Of a stretch of 49,969 nt of DNA, positions 1 through 8,933 are shown one piece after another (within the stretch, counting starts at the first letter, position 1; each line of letters begins with the position of its first letter). This stretch comes from Candidatus Aquidulcis sp. GTDB taxonomy: Bacteria > Chloroflexota > Anaerolineae > Anaerolineales > E44-bin32. The stretch spans positions 7,749 through 57,717 of the forward strand of contig DYJB01000002.1 in NCBI GenBank assembly GCA_020723365.1, in the 5' to 3' direction. The notes below the pieces were generated by a model that saw only the letters and a list, made by a program, of their open reading frames with translations, ran no database searches and was not told where the DNA came from. The translations under genes and the position numbers were made by a program.

Positions 1-528
<528 letters not shown>

Positions 529-642
529 CCGCCTCTCCGCCTGCCCCTCAAGGATCGGGACAGAGGTGGGGCGAGGGAACGCTCGTCAGCTTCAGCCGTC
601 TGAAGGCGATCCGCTCCGTCTGGTAAGTGTGGGGACACGAAG

Positions 643-719
643 CGTGCGCTGCCGAAGGCAGCGCACGGGAGTTAAAGGCGCCTCCCCCGGGGCGGTGAGG
701 GGGGTAACCCGGGGGAGGC
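643..719. other. Two strong hairpins in the 397-bp gap after the kinase
   Basis: Hairpin 1 has 11-bp arms (643-653 and 657-667) closed by a GAA loop. Hairpin 2 has 12-bp arms (680-691 and 708-719) around a 16-nt loop. Neither is followed by a T run. I compared the segment by eye with common riboswitch cores (cobalamin, SAM, FMN, glycine, ZTP, c-di-GMP) and found no match. It could be a structured leader, a small RNA or a weak terminator for the kinase. Confidence 0.4.
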
Positions 720-742
720 CTTCGCCAAAGGAGGAGACAGCG

Positions 743-814
743 ATGAGCGTAGGGGTGCCCCGTCTCTCGTCTCCAGCCGTCATAGTACAATGCCGCCCCG
801 GAGGACTCCACTAG
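743..814 (+). CDS. Possible 23-aa small ORF with strong ribosome binding site
   Basis: An ATG at 743 follows AAAGGAGG (727-734) with 8 nt between, the best Shine-Dalgarno in this part of the window. It opens a 23-codon frame, MSVGVPRLSSP... ending PGGLH. The frame sits just after the two hairpins and about 110 nt before the exonuclease-like gene, so it could be a leader peptide. I know of no family for it. The only positive evidence is the ribosome binding site and its position. Confidence 0.25.
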   Translation: MSVGVPRLSSPAVIVQCRPGGLH

Positions 815-832
815 CGAAGGTCACCGGGTATA

Positions 833-848
833 TGTGACATCCTTCACA
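833..848. promoter_or_regulatory. CRP/FNR-family-like operator
   Basis: The 16-mer is TGTGA-N6-TCACA, a perfect match to the two half sites of the classical CRP box, about 80 bp upstream of the exonuclease start. A -10-like TACAAT lies at 786-791, which would put the box about 40 bp downstream of that start site, a position more typical of repression. No CRP-type regulator is in the window, so the binder is inferred. Confidence 0.4.
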
Positions 849-925
849 GATGGAGCCCGTGGGCTTCTCGACCCGGAATCGGGCCGGAGTCCCGCCTGGG
901 GCGCCGATTCCGCCCCCGCCAAGCC

Positions 926-2185
926 ATGAGCGACTCGGCTGACCTGCGCAGACGATTGTCCCGCCTCGGGCGCCGCGCGGCGCGGTCCGTGCAGCCCGCG
1001 CCCACACGCCCGAGCGGCACCGCCCCACTGCCTGGCGAGGAAATCGCGACGACGTCCGGCGCCGCCTACCGCCTGCAGCGCTCCTTCCCCTCCGACCACC
1101 AGCACGGCCTGGGCCGCCTGGACGACCTGCTTGCCTTCGACACGCTGCTCGCTGCGGACGTGGCCCGACAGCCGGCGCTGGCGGATACTCGCATCGAGCG
1201 GCTGCTCTTCCTCGACACGGAAACCACGGGGCTGGCAGGCGGGGCGGGGACGCTGGCCTTCCTGGTGGGCGTGGGATCCTTCACGCCCGAAGGCTTCCGA
1301 CTGCGCCAGTACTTCTTGCGTGACCCGGCCGAGGAATCTGCCATGCTCCTGGCGCTGGAGGAGGACCTCGAGGCGGCGATGGGGCTGGTGACCTTCAACG
1401 GGCAGGTCTTCGATCTGCCGCTGCTCGAGGCGCGCTATATCGTCGGGCTGAGGCGGCGCCGCAACCTGGTCGCCTCACCGCACCTGGACCTACTGCATCC
1501 CTCACGCCGTCTGTGGTCGCGCGCCTTGCCCGACTGCAGCCTGAGTACCATTGAGCGGCAGGTCCTTGGCCTGCAGCGCAGCGAGGCCGATATCCCCGGA
1601 GCGCTGATCCCCGACCTGTACCGCGAATACCTGCGCAGCGGCGATCCGGGCGGGATGCAGCGCGTGATCTACCACAATGCCATGGACGTGCTTTCGTTGG
1701 TGGGGGTCGCCACCCAGGTGCTCGGGCGACATCGGCAGGGGGACCTAGGGCAGCTCTCAGCCTCCGAAGCGCTGGCCGTCGGCCGCTGGCACCAACGAGC
1801 CGGCCGCTCTTCCCCGGCCGAAAACGCCTTGCGGTCGGCGGTCGACACTTCGCAAGGCTCCCTCCACCTCGAGGCGCTGCGGCGGCTGGCCGAGTACCTC
1901 AAGCGCGAGGGACGGGCGGTGCAGGCCTTGGCCGCGTGGGCCGAGTGGCACGATCGTGCTCCTGCCGATCCCCGGCCGTGCGTCGAGCTGGCGAAGTACT
2001 ACGAGTGGGAAGGGCACGATGTGGACCAGGCGTCCTACTGGACTCAGGAAGCGCTCGACACCCTGAGGCGCTGGCCGGACGATTGGCGCCGGCAGGAGGA
2101 AGAGACGCGCCTGGTGCGTCGGCAGTCTCGCCTGGACGGCAAGCGCAGCATCTCTGCTGCCGGCGGCGGCGGGCTGGCGAGCTAG
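926..2185 (+). CDS. RNase H-like DEDD exonuclease domain protein (YprB type)
   Basis: This is a 419-aa protein. An arginine-rich head (about residues 1-35) is followed by an RNase H-like exonuclease fold with LFLDTETTG (DEDD motif 1, near residue 96), TFNGQVFDLPLL (motif 2, near 156) and HNAMDVLSLVGV (motif 3, near 249). The C-terminal 150 residues look like helical TPR-type repeats (EALRRLAEYLKREGRAVQAL...). It belongs to the Bacillus YprB / RNase_H_2 group, presumed 3'-5' exonucleases whose substrate is not well established. The stop shares its CTAG with the stop of the convergent DUF302 gene. The ATG at 926 has no clear Shine-Dalgarno. Confidence 0.8.
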   Translation: MSDSADLRRRLSRLGRRAARSVQPAPTRPSGTAPLPGEEIATTSGAAYRLQRSFPSDHQHGLGRLDDLLAFDTLLAADVARQPALADTRIERLLFLDTETTGLAGGAGTLAFLVGVGSFTPEGFRLRQYFLRDPAEESAMLLALEEDLEAAMGLVTFNGQVFDLPLLEARYIVGLRRRRNLVASPHLDLLHPSRRLWSRALPDCSLSTIERQVLGLQRSEADIPGALIPDLYREYLRSGDPGGMQRVIYHNAMDVLSLVGVATQVLGRHRQGDLGQLSASEALAVGRWHQRAGRSSPAENALRSAVDTSQGSLHLEALRRLAEYLKREGRAVQALAAWAEWHDRAPADPRPCVELAKYYEWEGHDVDQASYWTQEALDTLRRWPDDWRRQEEETRLVRRQSRLDGKRSISAAGGGGLAS

Positions 2186-2589
2186 GCCTGCTGCAGCGAG
2201 CTCGCCGCGTGTTCGAAGCGCGCCCGGGCGTCGGAGGCGACGCGGCGGAGTTCGGGAGTCAGCGCCAGGGATCCGACGCCCGGCATGAGCTCGGGATTGA
2301 CCGGCGAGGCCCACACGCCGTCCTGACGCTGCTCGGCAACGACGTTGCATGGCAGGAAAAGGCCGGCGCGGGCGTCGCCCGAGAGCGCGGCATGAGCCGG
2401 CGGCGGGTTGCACGCCCCCAGGATCACGAACGGGCGGAAGTCCTTTCCAAGCCTGTCCTCGAAGGCGGCGGGCACGTCGATGCGCGTCAGCACACCGAGG
2501 CCTTCCTTCGAACGTGTCCCGGTCACGGTGTCCGGGGCCGCAGCGAAGGATAGGTTCAGGCGCAGCTCAAGCCCGATCGGCTGCTCCAT
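2182..2589 (-). CDS. DUF302 family protein
   Basis: This 135-aa protein has the DUF302 pattern: EGLGVLTRIDVPAAFEDRLG, then FVILGACNPPPAHAAL and LFLPCNVVAEQ. The Cys-Asn-Pro-Pro and Pro-Cys-Asn-Val segments are the family's conserved core. The fold is known (a small alpha/beta dimer) but the role is not. I chose the ATG at 2589 (MEQPIGLELR...), 22 nt after the chlD stop, because the upstream GTG at 2643 would overlap chlD and adds no conserved sequence. It is probably co-transcribed with the chelatase locus. It ends tail to tail with the exonuclease gene, the two stops sharing CTAG. Confidence 0.8.
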   Translation of the reverse strand: MEQPIGLELRLNLSFAAAPDTVTGTRSKEGLGVLTRIDVPAAFEDRLGKDFRPFVILGACNPPPAHAALSGDARAGLFLPCNVVAEQRQDGVWASPVNPELMPGVGSLALTPELRRVASDARARFEHAASSLQQA

Positions 2590-2611
2590 GACTCGCCTGG
2601 CAGCCTCAGGC

Positions 2612-4677
2612 CTATCGGGCCGTGGCGACGCTGTTGAGCTCATCGCGCACCGCCCGGTACAGGTGTTCGGCCTTCAGCTCCTGCAGCGTATAGCACGGCC
2701 CGCCGAGGCGATCGGCCAGGCCGCGCGCCAGCCCCTGGTCGAACGCGGCATGCTCCATGTTGATCACCACCGAGCGGACGTCCTGCGATTTCAGCAAGTC
2801 GGCCACCTGGTGGGCTTCCTCCTGCGGAGGCAGCGGGCCCATCGAGACGTTGCCGGCGCCGTCGGTGAGCAGGATCATGAGCGGCAGGACGTCGGGGTGG
2901 GAGAGCTTCTCCTGCTGCAGCGTTTCCAGGGCCAACCGCAGCCCGGCCGAAAGCGGCGTCTTGCCCCCTACAGGGATATCGGCGAGCGCTCGCTGGGCCA
3001 GCTGAACGGAGTTCGTCGGTGGAAGGACGGTCAGCGCACGGTCCTTCTGGAAGACGATCAATCCGACCCGGTCGCGGCGTTGGTAAGCGTCCGTCAGCAG
3101 CGACAGGATGGCGCCCTTGGTGGCCGACATGCGTTCGGCGACGGCCATCGACCAGGAGGCGTCGACGACGAACAGGATCAGGTTGGCGGCCTTGCGCACG
3201 CGCACCTTGCGCTGAAGGTCGGAGGTCTCGATGGCGAAGGCCACGCGCCGCCTCTGTTCCTTGCGCTTGATCTGGTGCGGTGCGGCGGCCCTCAGCGTGG
3301 CATCGAAGGCGATATCGGTCTTGGTGCCGTTCGCCGGGCGAGCGGTGATGTAGCGGCCTCGTTTGCGGTCGGTGCGGGTTTGCGTGCGGCGGCCGCCCAG
3401 CCGGCGGGTCATGCGGTCGAGCTGGCCTTCCAGGCGGCGGGGGTTGAAGGATTCGCCGGTCTTGACCTTGTCGCCCCCCTCCCACCAGTTGGCCTGGAGC
3501 GAATCGACCGGGGCCTGCTGGGCAGGTTCGGCCAGTCCACGCCGCTGCTCGTCGGCCGTCGCCTCGCGGGCTACCCCGCGGGGCTCACTTTTTTTTTATC
3601 GGCGGGCTGGGGCTCGGAGGCCGGCTCGGATTCGTAGGCCGCGCCGACCTGCGCCTGGGCCTGGTCGATGCGGGCCTGCAGGTCGTCGAGGGTGATCTCG
3701 CTCTGGTGGAACGGGCCGCGGCGCAGGCGGTGGGGAAGCGCCAGTTCGGCCGCCAGGGCGATATCGAGGTCGGTGATGGCGGTGCGGGCTTCGAAAGCGG
3801 CCTGAGCGCGGGCGGCCTTGAGGATCACCAGGTCGGCGCGGTGACCATCGACCTGAAGGGACGAGGTCAGGGCGGCGATGGACAGCAGGTTGCGCTTGCT
3901 GTAGGTGACGCGGTCGACCAGCCGTCGGGCGGCGTCGATCGTCTGTGAGAGGCTTCCTTCCTGGCTGAGCCAGTGGTCGCGGAAGCCCTGGCCGTCGGCC
4001 TCGAAGGCCAAGTTGCGTTCGATGATGGCCACCCGCTCGGCCAGCTCGGAGATGCCCCGGATATCGACCGACAGGGCAAAGCGGTCGAGCAGCTGCGGGC
4101 GCAGGTCGCCTTCCTCCGGGTTCATCGTCCCGACCAGGATATAGCGCGCCGGGTGGGCAAAGGAGATGCCCTCGCGCTCGACGATGTTCATGCCCAGGGC
4201 GGCCGAGTCCAACAGCAGGTCGACGACGTGGTCATCGAGCAGGTTGACCTCGTCGATGTACAGCAGGCCCCGGTTGGCGGCCGCCAGGACCCCGGCCTCG
4301 AAGCGGCGCTCGCCGCGCTTGATGGCGGCTTCGATGTCGAGCGTGCCGACGACCCGGTCTTCGGTGGCCGATACGGGCAGGTCGACGAAGGACGTGCGCC
4401 GCATCTCGACCGGAAGCTCTTCGCCGCAGGCCACTCGCTCGCGGCACTCGGTGCACCAGGTGGTGGGCTGATCGGGGTCGCAGGCGAAGCGGCAGTCGGC
4501 GACGACGCGCACTTCGGGGAGCAGGGCCGCCAGCGCCCGGGCGGCGGTCGACTTGGCGGTGCCGCGCTCGCCGCGGATCAGCACGCCGCCGATGCGCGGA
4601 TTGACGGCATTGAGCAGCAGCGCCCGGCGCATGCGCTCCTGTCCGACAATGGCGGTGAAGGGGTAGACGACGGCCAC
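2612..4677 (-). CDS. chlD: ChlD-type chelatase subunit made by -1 frameshift from chlI
   Basis: Read alone, the 3' frame gives only 266 aa from an internal ATG at 3412. That frame is in fact open, without a stop, from the A9 tract at 3589-3597. It encodes residues typical of ChlD upstream of that ATG (GESFNPRRLEGQLDRMTRR), followed by the basic linker and a von Willebrand A domain (FVVDASWSMAVAERMSATKGA with a DxSxS MIDAS motif, then TDGAGNVS). A -1 slip on the A9 joins it to the AAA+ half and gives a protein of about 688 aa, a normal ChlD length. With ChlI it would form the motor of a magnesium or cobalt chelatase. No ChlH/CobN large subunit is in the window. A sequencing indel in the homopolymer is the alternative. 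Confidence 0.75.
3565..3597 (-). promoter_or_regulatory. Programmed -1 frameshift signal (A9 plus hairpin)
   Basis: On the minus strand the zero frame reads GAT AAA AAA AAA GTG, nine A in a row (3597-3589), in a genome that strongly prefers AAG. Eight nt downstream a hairpin forms with arms CGCGGG (3580-3575) and CCCGCG (3570-3565) and loop GTAG. That loop contains the zero-frame stop TAG. Slippery A-heptamer, 8-nt spacer and stem is the standard bacterial -1 layout. No Shine-Dalgarno-like stimulator is visible upstream. Transcriptional slippage on the A9 would give the same product. Confidence 0.7.
3571..4677 (-). CDS. chlI: ChlI-type AAA+ chelatase subunit (zero-frame product)
   Basis: This 368-aa AAA+ ATPase has YPFTAIVGQERMRRAL at the N-terminus, Walker A GERGTAKS (near residue 40), a Cys-rich insert (CTEC...), Walker B LLYIDEVNLL and sensor segment GTMNPEEGDLRPQLLDRF. 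These mark magnesium/cobalt chelatase ChlI/BchI. I take the GTG at 4677 as start because homology begins there; the longer frame back to 4950 runs through the promoter region. The zero frame stops 8 codons after the slippery A9. The C-terminal Glu/Pro-rich stretch just before it matches the acidic linker found in ChlD, so this short form would be released from the same mRNA. A -10-like TATAAT lies on the minus strand at 4701-4696. Confidence 0.88.
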   Translation of the reverse strand: MAVVYPFTAIVGQERMRRALLLNAVNPRIGGVLIRGERGTAKSTAARALAALLPEVRVVADCRFACDPDQPTTWCTECRERVACGEELPVEMRRTSFVDLPVSATEDRVVGTLDIEAAIKRGERRFEAGVLAAANRGLLYIDEVNLLDDHVVDLLLDSAALGMNIVEREGISFAHPARYILVGTMNPEEGDLRPQLLDRFALSVDIRGISELAERVAIIERNLAFEADGQGFRDHWLSQEGSLSQTIDAARRLVDRVTYSKRNLLSIAALTSSLQVDGHRADLVILKAARAQAAFEARTAITDLDIALAAELALPHRLRRGPFHQSEITLDDLQARIDQAQAQVGAAYESEPASEPQPADKKKVSPAG

Positions 4678-4732
4678 AGCAGAGCTCCGACGGGCATTAT
4701 ACCCCTCGCCCCGCGCGCCCGGCGGGCGTCCG

Positions 4733-4761
4733 TTGTCAAGACAACCGTCTACCCTTATAAT
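4733..4761 (+). promoter_or_regulatory. Sigma70-type promoter of the S1 gene
   Basis: TTGTCA (4733-4738), a 17-nt spacer and TATAAT (4756-4761) give a near-consensus promoter, with a leader of about 30 nt before the ATG at 4797. The -35 overlaps a small dyad, TTGTC-AA-GACAA (4733-4744). Confidence 0.75.
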
Positions 4762-4796
4762 CTCCCCATCCTGTTCCAAAGAAAAGGCATCGTTCG

Positions 4797-6146
4797 ATGG
4801 AGAACAATCCGCAGACCATCGGGTCAGAGCCCGGCCAGCCCAACGAAGCGGGGGCGGCCGATGTTCATCCGATGGACGCCCTCCTCGGGGGGGAGTCGCT
4901 GGACATGGAGACTCCGCGCCGGGGCGAGATCCGTCGGGGCACGATCGCACGCGTGTCCGATGGCGACGTCCTGGTCGACATCGGCGCCAAGTCCGAAGGC
5001 ATCATCCCGGCCCGCGAGCTCGAGCAGCTGCCTGACGAAGTGCGCCAGGGGCTGATCGTGGGCGCCGAGATCAGCGTCTACGTCATTCGCGCCGGCGGCG
5101 GGGAGGACGGCCTGGTCCTTTCGCTGGCCCGCGCCGAGGAAGAGCACGACTGGTCCGAGGCCGAGGGCCTGCTCGCCTCCCAGGAGACGCTGCACGGCTC
5201 GGTCGCCGGCTACAACAAGGGCGGGCTGATCGTCAAGCTCGGTCACCTGCGTGGCTTCATCCCTGCCTCCCAGGTCAGCCTGTCCCGCCGCCGCCGGGCG
5301 GAGGGCGAGACCCCCGACAAGCGCTGGGGCAAGATGGTCGGCGAGCCGATCGTGGCCAAGGTCATCGAGGTCGATCGGCGGCGCAACCGGCTGATCCTCT
5401 CGGAGCGCGCGGCGGCCCGCGAGGCTCGCAAGGTCCTCAAGGAACACCTGATCACGGAGCTGCAGGCCGGCGAGATCCGCAGCGGGCATGTCATCAGCCT
5501 GGCGGACTTCGGCGCCTTCGTCGACATCGGAGGCGCCGACGGCCTGGTGCACCTCTCGGAGATCTCCTGGCGCCGCATCGGCCATCCCAAGGACCTGCTC
5601 AAGGTCGGGCAGGAAGTCCAGGTGAAGGTGCTGGGCGTGGATCCGGAGCGCAAGCGCATCAGCCTGTCGATGCGCGAGCTCGAGCCCGACCCGTGGGAGA
5701 CGATCGCCAAGCAGCTCAAGGAAGGCCAGCTGGTGGAGGGTCAGATCACCAAGCTGACCAAGTTCGGGGCTTTCGCCAGCCTGAAGGGCATGGAAGCCTA
5801 CGAGATCGAAGGCCTGATCCACATCTCCGAGCTCTCCGATCGGCGCGTCGAGCATCCGCGCGAGGTGCTGGAGGAAGGCCAGACGGTGTCGCTGCGTGTC
5901 ATCAAGCTCGATCAAGAGCGTCGCCGCATCGGCCTGAGCCTCAAGCGCGTCGACTCGGCCGAGTATGCCGACACGGATTGGCAGACGGCGATGCGCGATC
6001 TGAGCGAGGACGGACCTCGCCCGGCGCCGGAAGCTGAAGAGGACTTCGACGCCGACCTGGAAGCCGAGACTCCTCCCGAACCCGGGACGCCGCCTGAACC
6101 CGAGGCGCCGCCCGAGTCCGAGGGCGAAAGTCCTGCGGCGGCCTGA
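4797..6146 (+). CDS. rpsA: 30S ribosomal protein S1-like protein with four S1 domains
   Basis: This 449-aa protein has four S1 (OB-fold) repeats, roughly residues 44-112, 130-200, 220-290 and 305-380. The third and fourth are best conserved (GHVISLADFGAFVDIGGADGLVHLSEIS and VEGQITKLTKFGAFASL...EGLIHISELS). Such proteins bind mRNA and help load it on the 30S subunit; shorter four-domain forms are usual outside Proteobacteria. The last 50 residues are acidic and Pro/Glu-rich (PPEPGTPPEPEAPPESE), a low-complexity tail. It is a single-gene unit, with its own promoter at 4733-4761 and a strong terminator at 6156-6189. It diverges from chlI. Confidence 0.88.
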   Translation: MENNPQTIGSEPGQPNEAGAADVHPMDALLGGESLDMETPRRGEIRRGTIARVSDGDVLVDIGAKSEGIIPARELEQLPDEVRQGLIVGAEISVYVIRAGGGEDGLVLSLARAEEEHDWSEAEGLLASQETLHGSVAGYNKGGLIVKLGHLRGFIPASQVSLSRRRRAEGETPDKRWGKMVGEPIVAKVIEVDRRRNRLILSERAAAREARKVLKEHLITELQAGEIRSGHVISLADFGAFVDIGGADGLVHLSEISWRRIGHPKDLLKVGQEVQVKVLGVDPERKRISLSMRELEPDPWETIAKQLKEGQLVEGQITKLTKFGAFASLKGMEAYEIEGLIHISELSDRRVEHPREVLEEGQTVSLRVIKLDQERRRIGLSLKRVDSAEYADTDWQTAMRDLSEDGPRPAPEAEEDFDADLEAETPPEPGTPPEPEAPPESEGESPAAA

Positions 6147-6155
6147 ATTCCAGCC

Positions 6156-6189
6156 GGGCCGGGTCTTTCGAGACCCGGCCCTTTTCTTT
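6156..6189 (+). terminator. Rho-independent terminator of the S1 gene
   Basis: An 11-bp perfect stem (6156-6166 with 6171-6181) is capped by a TTCG tetraloop and followed by TTTTCTTT. It is the clearest intrinsic terminator in the window. Confidence 0.92.
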
Positions 6190-6291
6190 CCTATGCAACG
6201 CTAACGCGCCCGTCAGGCAGAAGCGGGGCCATGTTTGGTAGAATGAGACCAGTTCGGGACGAATTGCGTACCCGGACGGGAGGGCCGTGAC

Positions 6292-8806
6292 GTGGCCGAC
6301 AAGATGGAACGCTTCACGCAGCGCGCCCGGCGGGTGTTGAGCCTGGCGCACGAGGAAGCGGAACGACTGCATCACAACTACATCGGCACGGAGCACCTGC
6401 TGCTGGGCCTCATTCGCGAGGAAGGCGGCGTGGCGGGCCGCGTGCTGCGTGAGCTCGGGCTGGACACAGCCCGCGTCAAGGAAATGGTCGAGCGGCTGAC
6501 GGGCGTCGGCCGGCAGGGCGGCATGCACGTCGAGCTCTCGCCGGGGACCGAGCAGGTGCTGCAGTACGCCATCGAGGAAGCCCGCCGCATGGGCCATCAC
6601 TACATTGGCACCGAACACCTGCTGCTCGGGCTGGTTCGGCAGGGTGAGGGGGTGGGGATCGAGGTGCTGCGACGCCTGGGCATCACCCCCGAGCAGGTGC
6701 GCCGCCAGACACGGCGTGTGCTCCAGGAAAGCCCGGCGCAGCCGCCGCAGCCGCAGAAGGCCTCCCAGGCCGTCTCGGCCTCTCGCAGCAAAGACAAGGA
6801 AGCCAAGACGCCGCTGGTCGACCAGCTGGCGACGGATCTGACCGCCCTGGCCGAGGAAGGCAAGCTCGATCCGGTTGTCGGCCGCCAGATGGAAATCGAG
6901 CGCGTGATCCAGATCCTGGCGCGGCGTACGAAGAACAATCCGGCGTTGATCGGCGAGCCGGGTGTGGGCAAGACGGCCATCATCGAGGGCCTGGCGCAGC
7001 GGATCGTTTCCGGGGACACCCCCGAGCCGCTGCTCGGCAAGCGCCTGCTGCAGCTCGACGTCGGCTCGCTGGTGGCCGGGACGATGTACCGCGGGCAGTT
7101 CGAGGAGCGCCTCAAGCGCGTCATCGACGAGCTCAAGTCGGCCCAGGCCATCCTGTTCATCGACGAGGTCCACATGCTGGTGGGCGCCGGCTCGGCCGGG
7201 TCGTCGGTGGACGCCGCCAACATCCTCAAGCCTGCCCTGTCGCGGGGCGAGCTGCAGGTGATCGGCGCCACCACCCTCGATGAATACCGCAAGCACATCG
7301 AGAGCGATGCCGCCCTTGAACGCCGCTTCCAGCCGGTCATGGTCGAGGAGCCGTCGGTCGAGGAGACGATCCAGATCCTGCACGGCGTGCGCAAGCCGTA
7401 CGAGGAGCACCACAAGCTGATCATCACGGACGAGGCGCTGGAGGCGGCGGCGCTGCTCTCGTCGCGCTACGTGAGCGAGCGCTTCCTGCCGGACAAGGCC
7501 ATCGACCTGATCGATGAGACTTCGTCGCGGGTGCGCATGTACAAGAGCCCGGCGGCCAAGACGATGCGCCAGACGCTGGACGATCTCAAAGCCACCCGCC
7601 AGGCCCACGCCCAGGCAGTGGAGGAAGCCCGCTTCGACGACGCCCAGGAACTGATGGTGCGCGAGAGCGGGCTGGAGCAGAAGCTGACTCAGCTGCGCGC
7701 CGGCTGGGAGCGCAATGACGACAGCCCGAGGGTGACGGCCGAGGATATCGCCGAAGTCGTTTCGATGTGGACCGGCGTGCCCGTGACCCAGATCGCCCAG
7801 GAAGAGTCGGTCCGCCTGCTGCTGATGGAGAAGGCGCTGCACGAGCGCATCATCGGCCAGGATGAGGCCATCGACAGCATCTCCAAGGCCGTGCGCCGGG
7901 CGCGGGCGGGGTTGAAGGACCCCAAGCGCCCCGTCGGTTCGTTCATCTTCCTGGGGCCGACGGGCGTCGGCAAGACCGAACTGACCAAGGCGCTGGCCGA
8001 ATTCATCTTCGGCAGCGAGGAAGCGCTGGTCCAGATCGATATGTCCGAGTTCATGGAGCGCCACAGCGTCAGCCGGCTGGTGGGTGCGCCGCCCGGCTAC
8101 GTGGGCTACGAGGACGCCGGCCAACTGACCGAGGCGTTGCGCCGACGGCCGTACTCGATCGTGGTCTTCGACGAGATCGAGAAGGCGCATCCCGAGGCGC
8201 ACAACATGCTGTTGCAGATCATGGAGGAAGGGCACCTGTCCGACGCCCGCGGGCGGAAGGTCGACTTCCGTAACGCCATCATCGTGATGACCTCCAATGT
8301 CGGGGCTGAGATGATCCGCAAGACCACGCAACTCGGCTTCGCCGTTCCGCGCGATGAAGCGGCCGACACACGACGCCTATGACGACATGCGCAAGACGCT
8401 GACCGAGGCGATGCGCAAGGTGTTCCGGCCGGAGTTCCTCAACCGGGTGGATGCCACCGTGGTCTTCCACGCCCTGACCCGGGAACAGATCGCCGAGATC
8501 GTCGATCTCGAATTGGCCAAGGTCGGGCTGCGGCTGCGCGAGCATGCCATTCAGCTGCGGGCTTCGCCGGAAGCGCGGCAGAAGCTTGCCGACCTGGGCT
8601 ACGATCCTGAGATGGGCGCCCGGCCGCTCAAGCGCGTGATCCAGAGCAAGGTCGAAGACCGGCTTTCGGATGCGGTGTTGGCCGGGGAGTTCAAGAACGG
8701 CGACCGTGTCCTGGTGGACCTGGCCGGGGACGAGATCGTGCTGCGGCCGGATCTGGCCGAACCCCAGGGCGAGGCCGAAGCGGCCCTGCCGGCCGGCGAC
8801 GCCTGA
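6292..8806 (+). CDS. clpC: ClpC-type AAA+ unfoldase, reading frame broken near 8370
   Basis: Frame 1 (6292-8382) gives the two Clp_N repeats (residues 1-145), the first AAA+ domain (Walker A GEPGVGKT), the coiled M domain, and the second AAA+ domain (GPTGVGKT; YVGYEDAGQLTEALRR). It breaks off right after TQLGFAVPRDEA. The rest (MRKVFRPEFLNRVDATVVFHAL... to the C-terminus) continues in the +1 frame to 8806. Together they make a full-length ClpC of about 838 aa, partner of ClpP. The break falls in an ACACAC run (8366-8371): one extra base or a missing AC pair would explain it. Start: GTG 6292 after GGGAGGG (6278-6284). A -10 TAGAAT lies at 6239-6244. I favour a sequence error or recent mutation over recoding. 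Confidence 0.85.
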
Positions 8807-8837
8807 CGGCAACAACCTTCACCGCTCGTGCAACATC

Positions 8838-8860
8838 GGGGCGGCCCGTCGGGCCGCCCC
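8838..8860 (+). terminator. Terminator-like hairpin after clpC
   Basis: There are 10-bp perfect arms, GGGGCGGCCC (8838-8847) and GGGCCGCCCC (8851-8860), with loop GTC. The following bases (CGCTTGTTCG) are only weakly T-rich. It lies 30 nt after the clpC stop. Confidence 0.7.
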
Positions 8861-8933
8861 CGCTTGTTCGTGCCCCTCGCCGGCCGCGGCAGGCGCGGTT
8901 CTATAATGATGCTGCCGATGGACGGAGGGTGGT

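Noticed and set aside
529..925. A known riboswitch upstream of the exonuclease gene
   Set aside because: The conserved cores of cobalamin, SAM, FMN, glycine, ZTP and c-di-GMP classes were looked for by eye and not found; only unclassified hairpins remain.
2612..3412. A stand-alone VWA-domain gene starting at ATG 3412
   Set aside because: Conserved ChlD sequence is encoded upstream of this ATG in the same frame back to the A9 tract, so the start is artificial.
8354..8806. An independent small gene after clpC
   Set aside because: Its sequence is the normal C-terminus of ClpC; the ATG is a chance codon at the frameshift.
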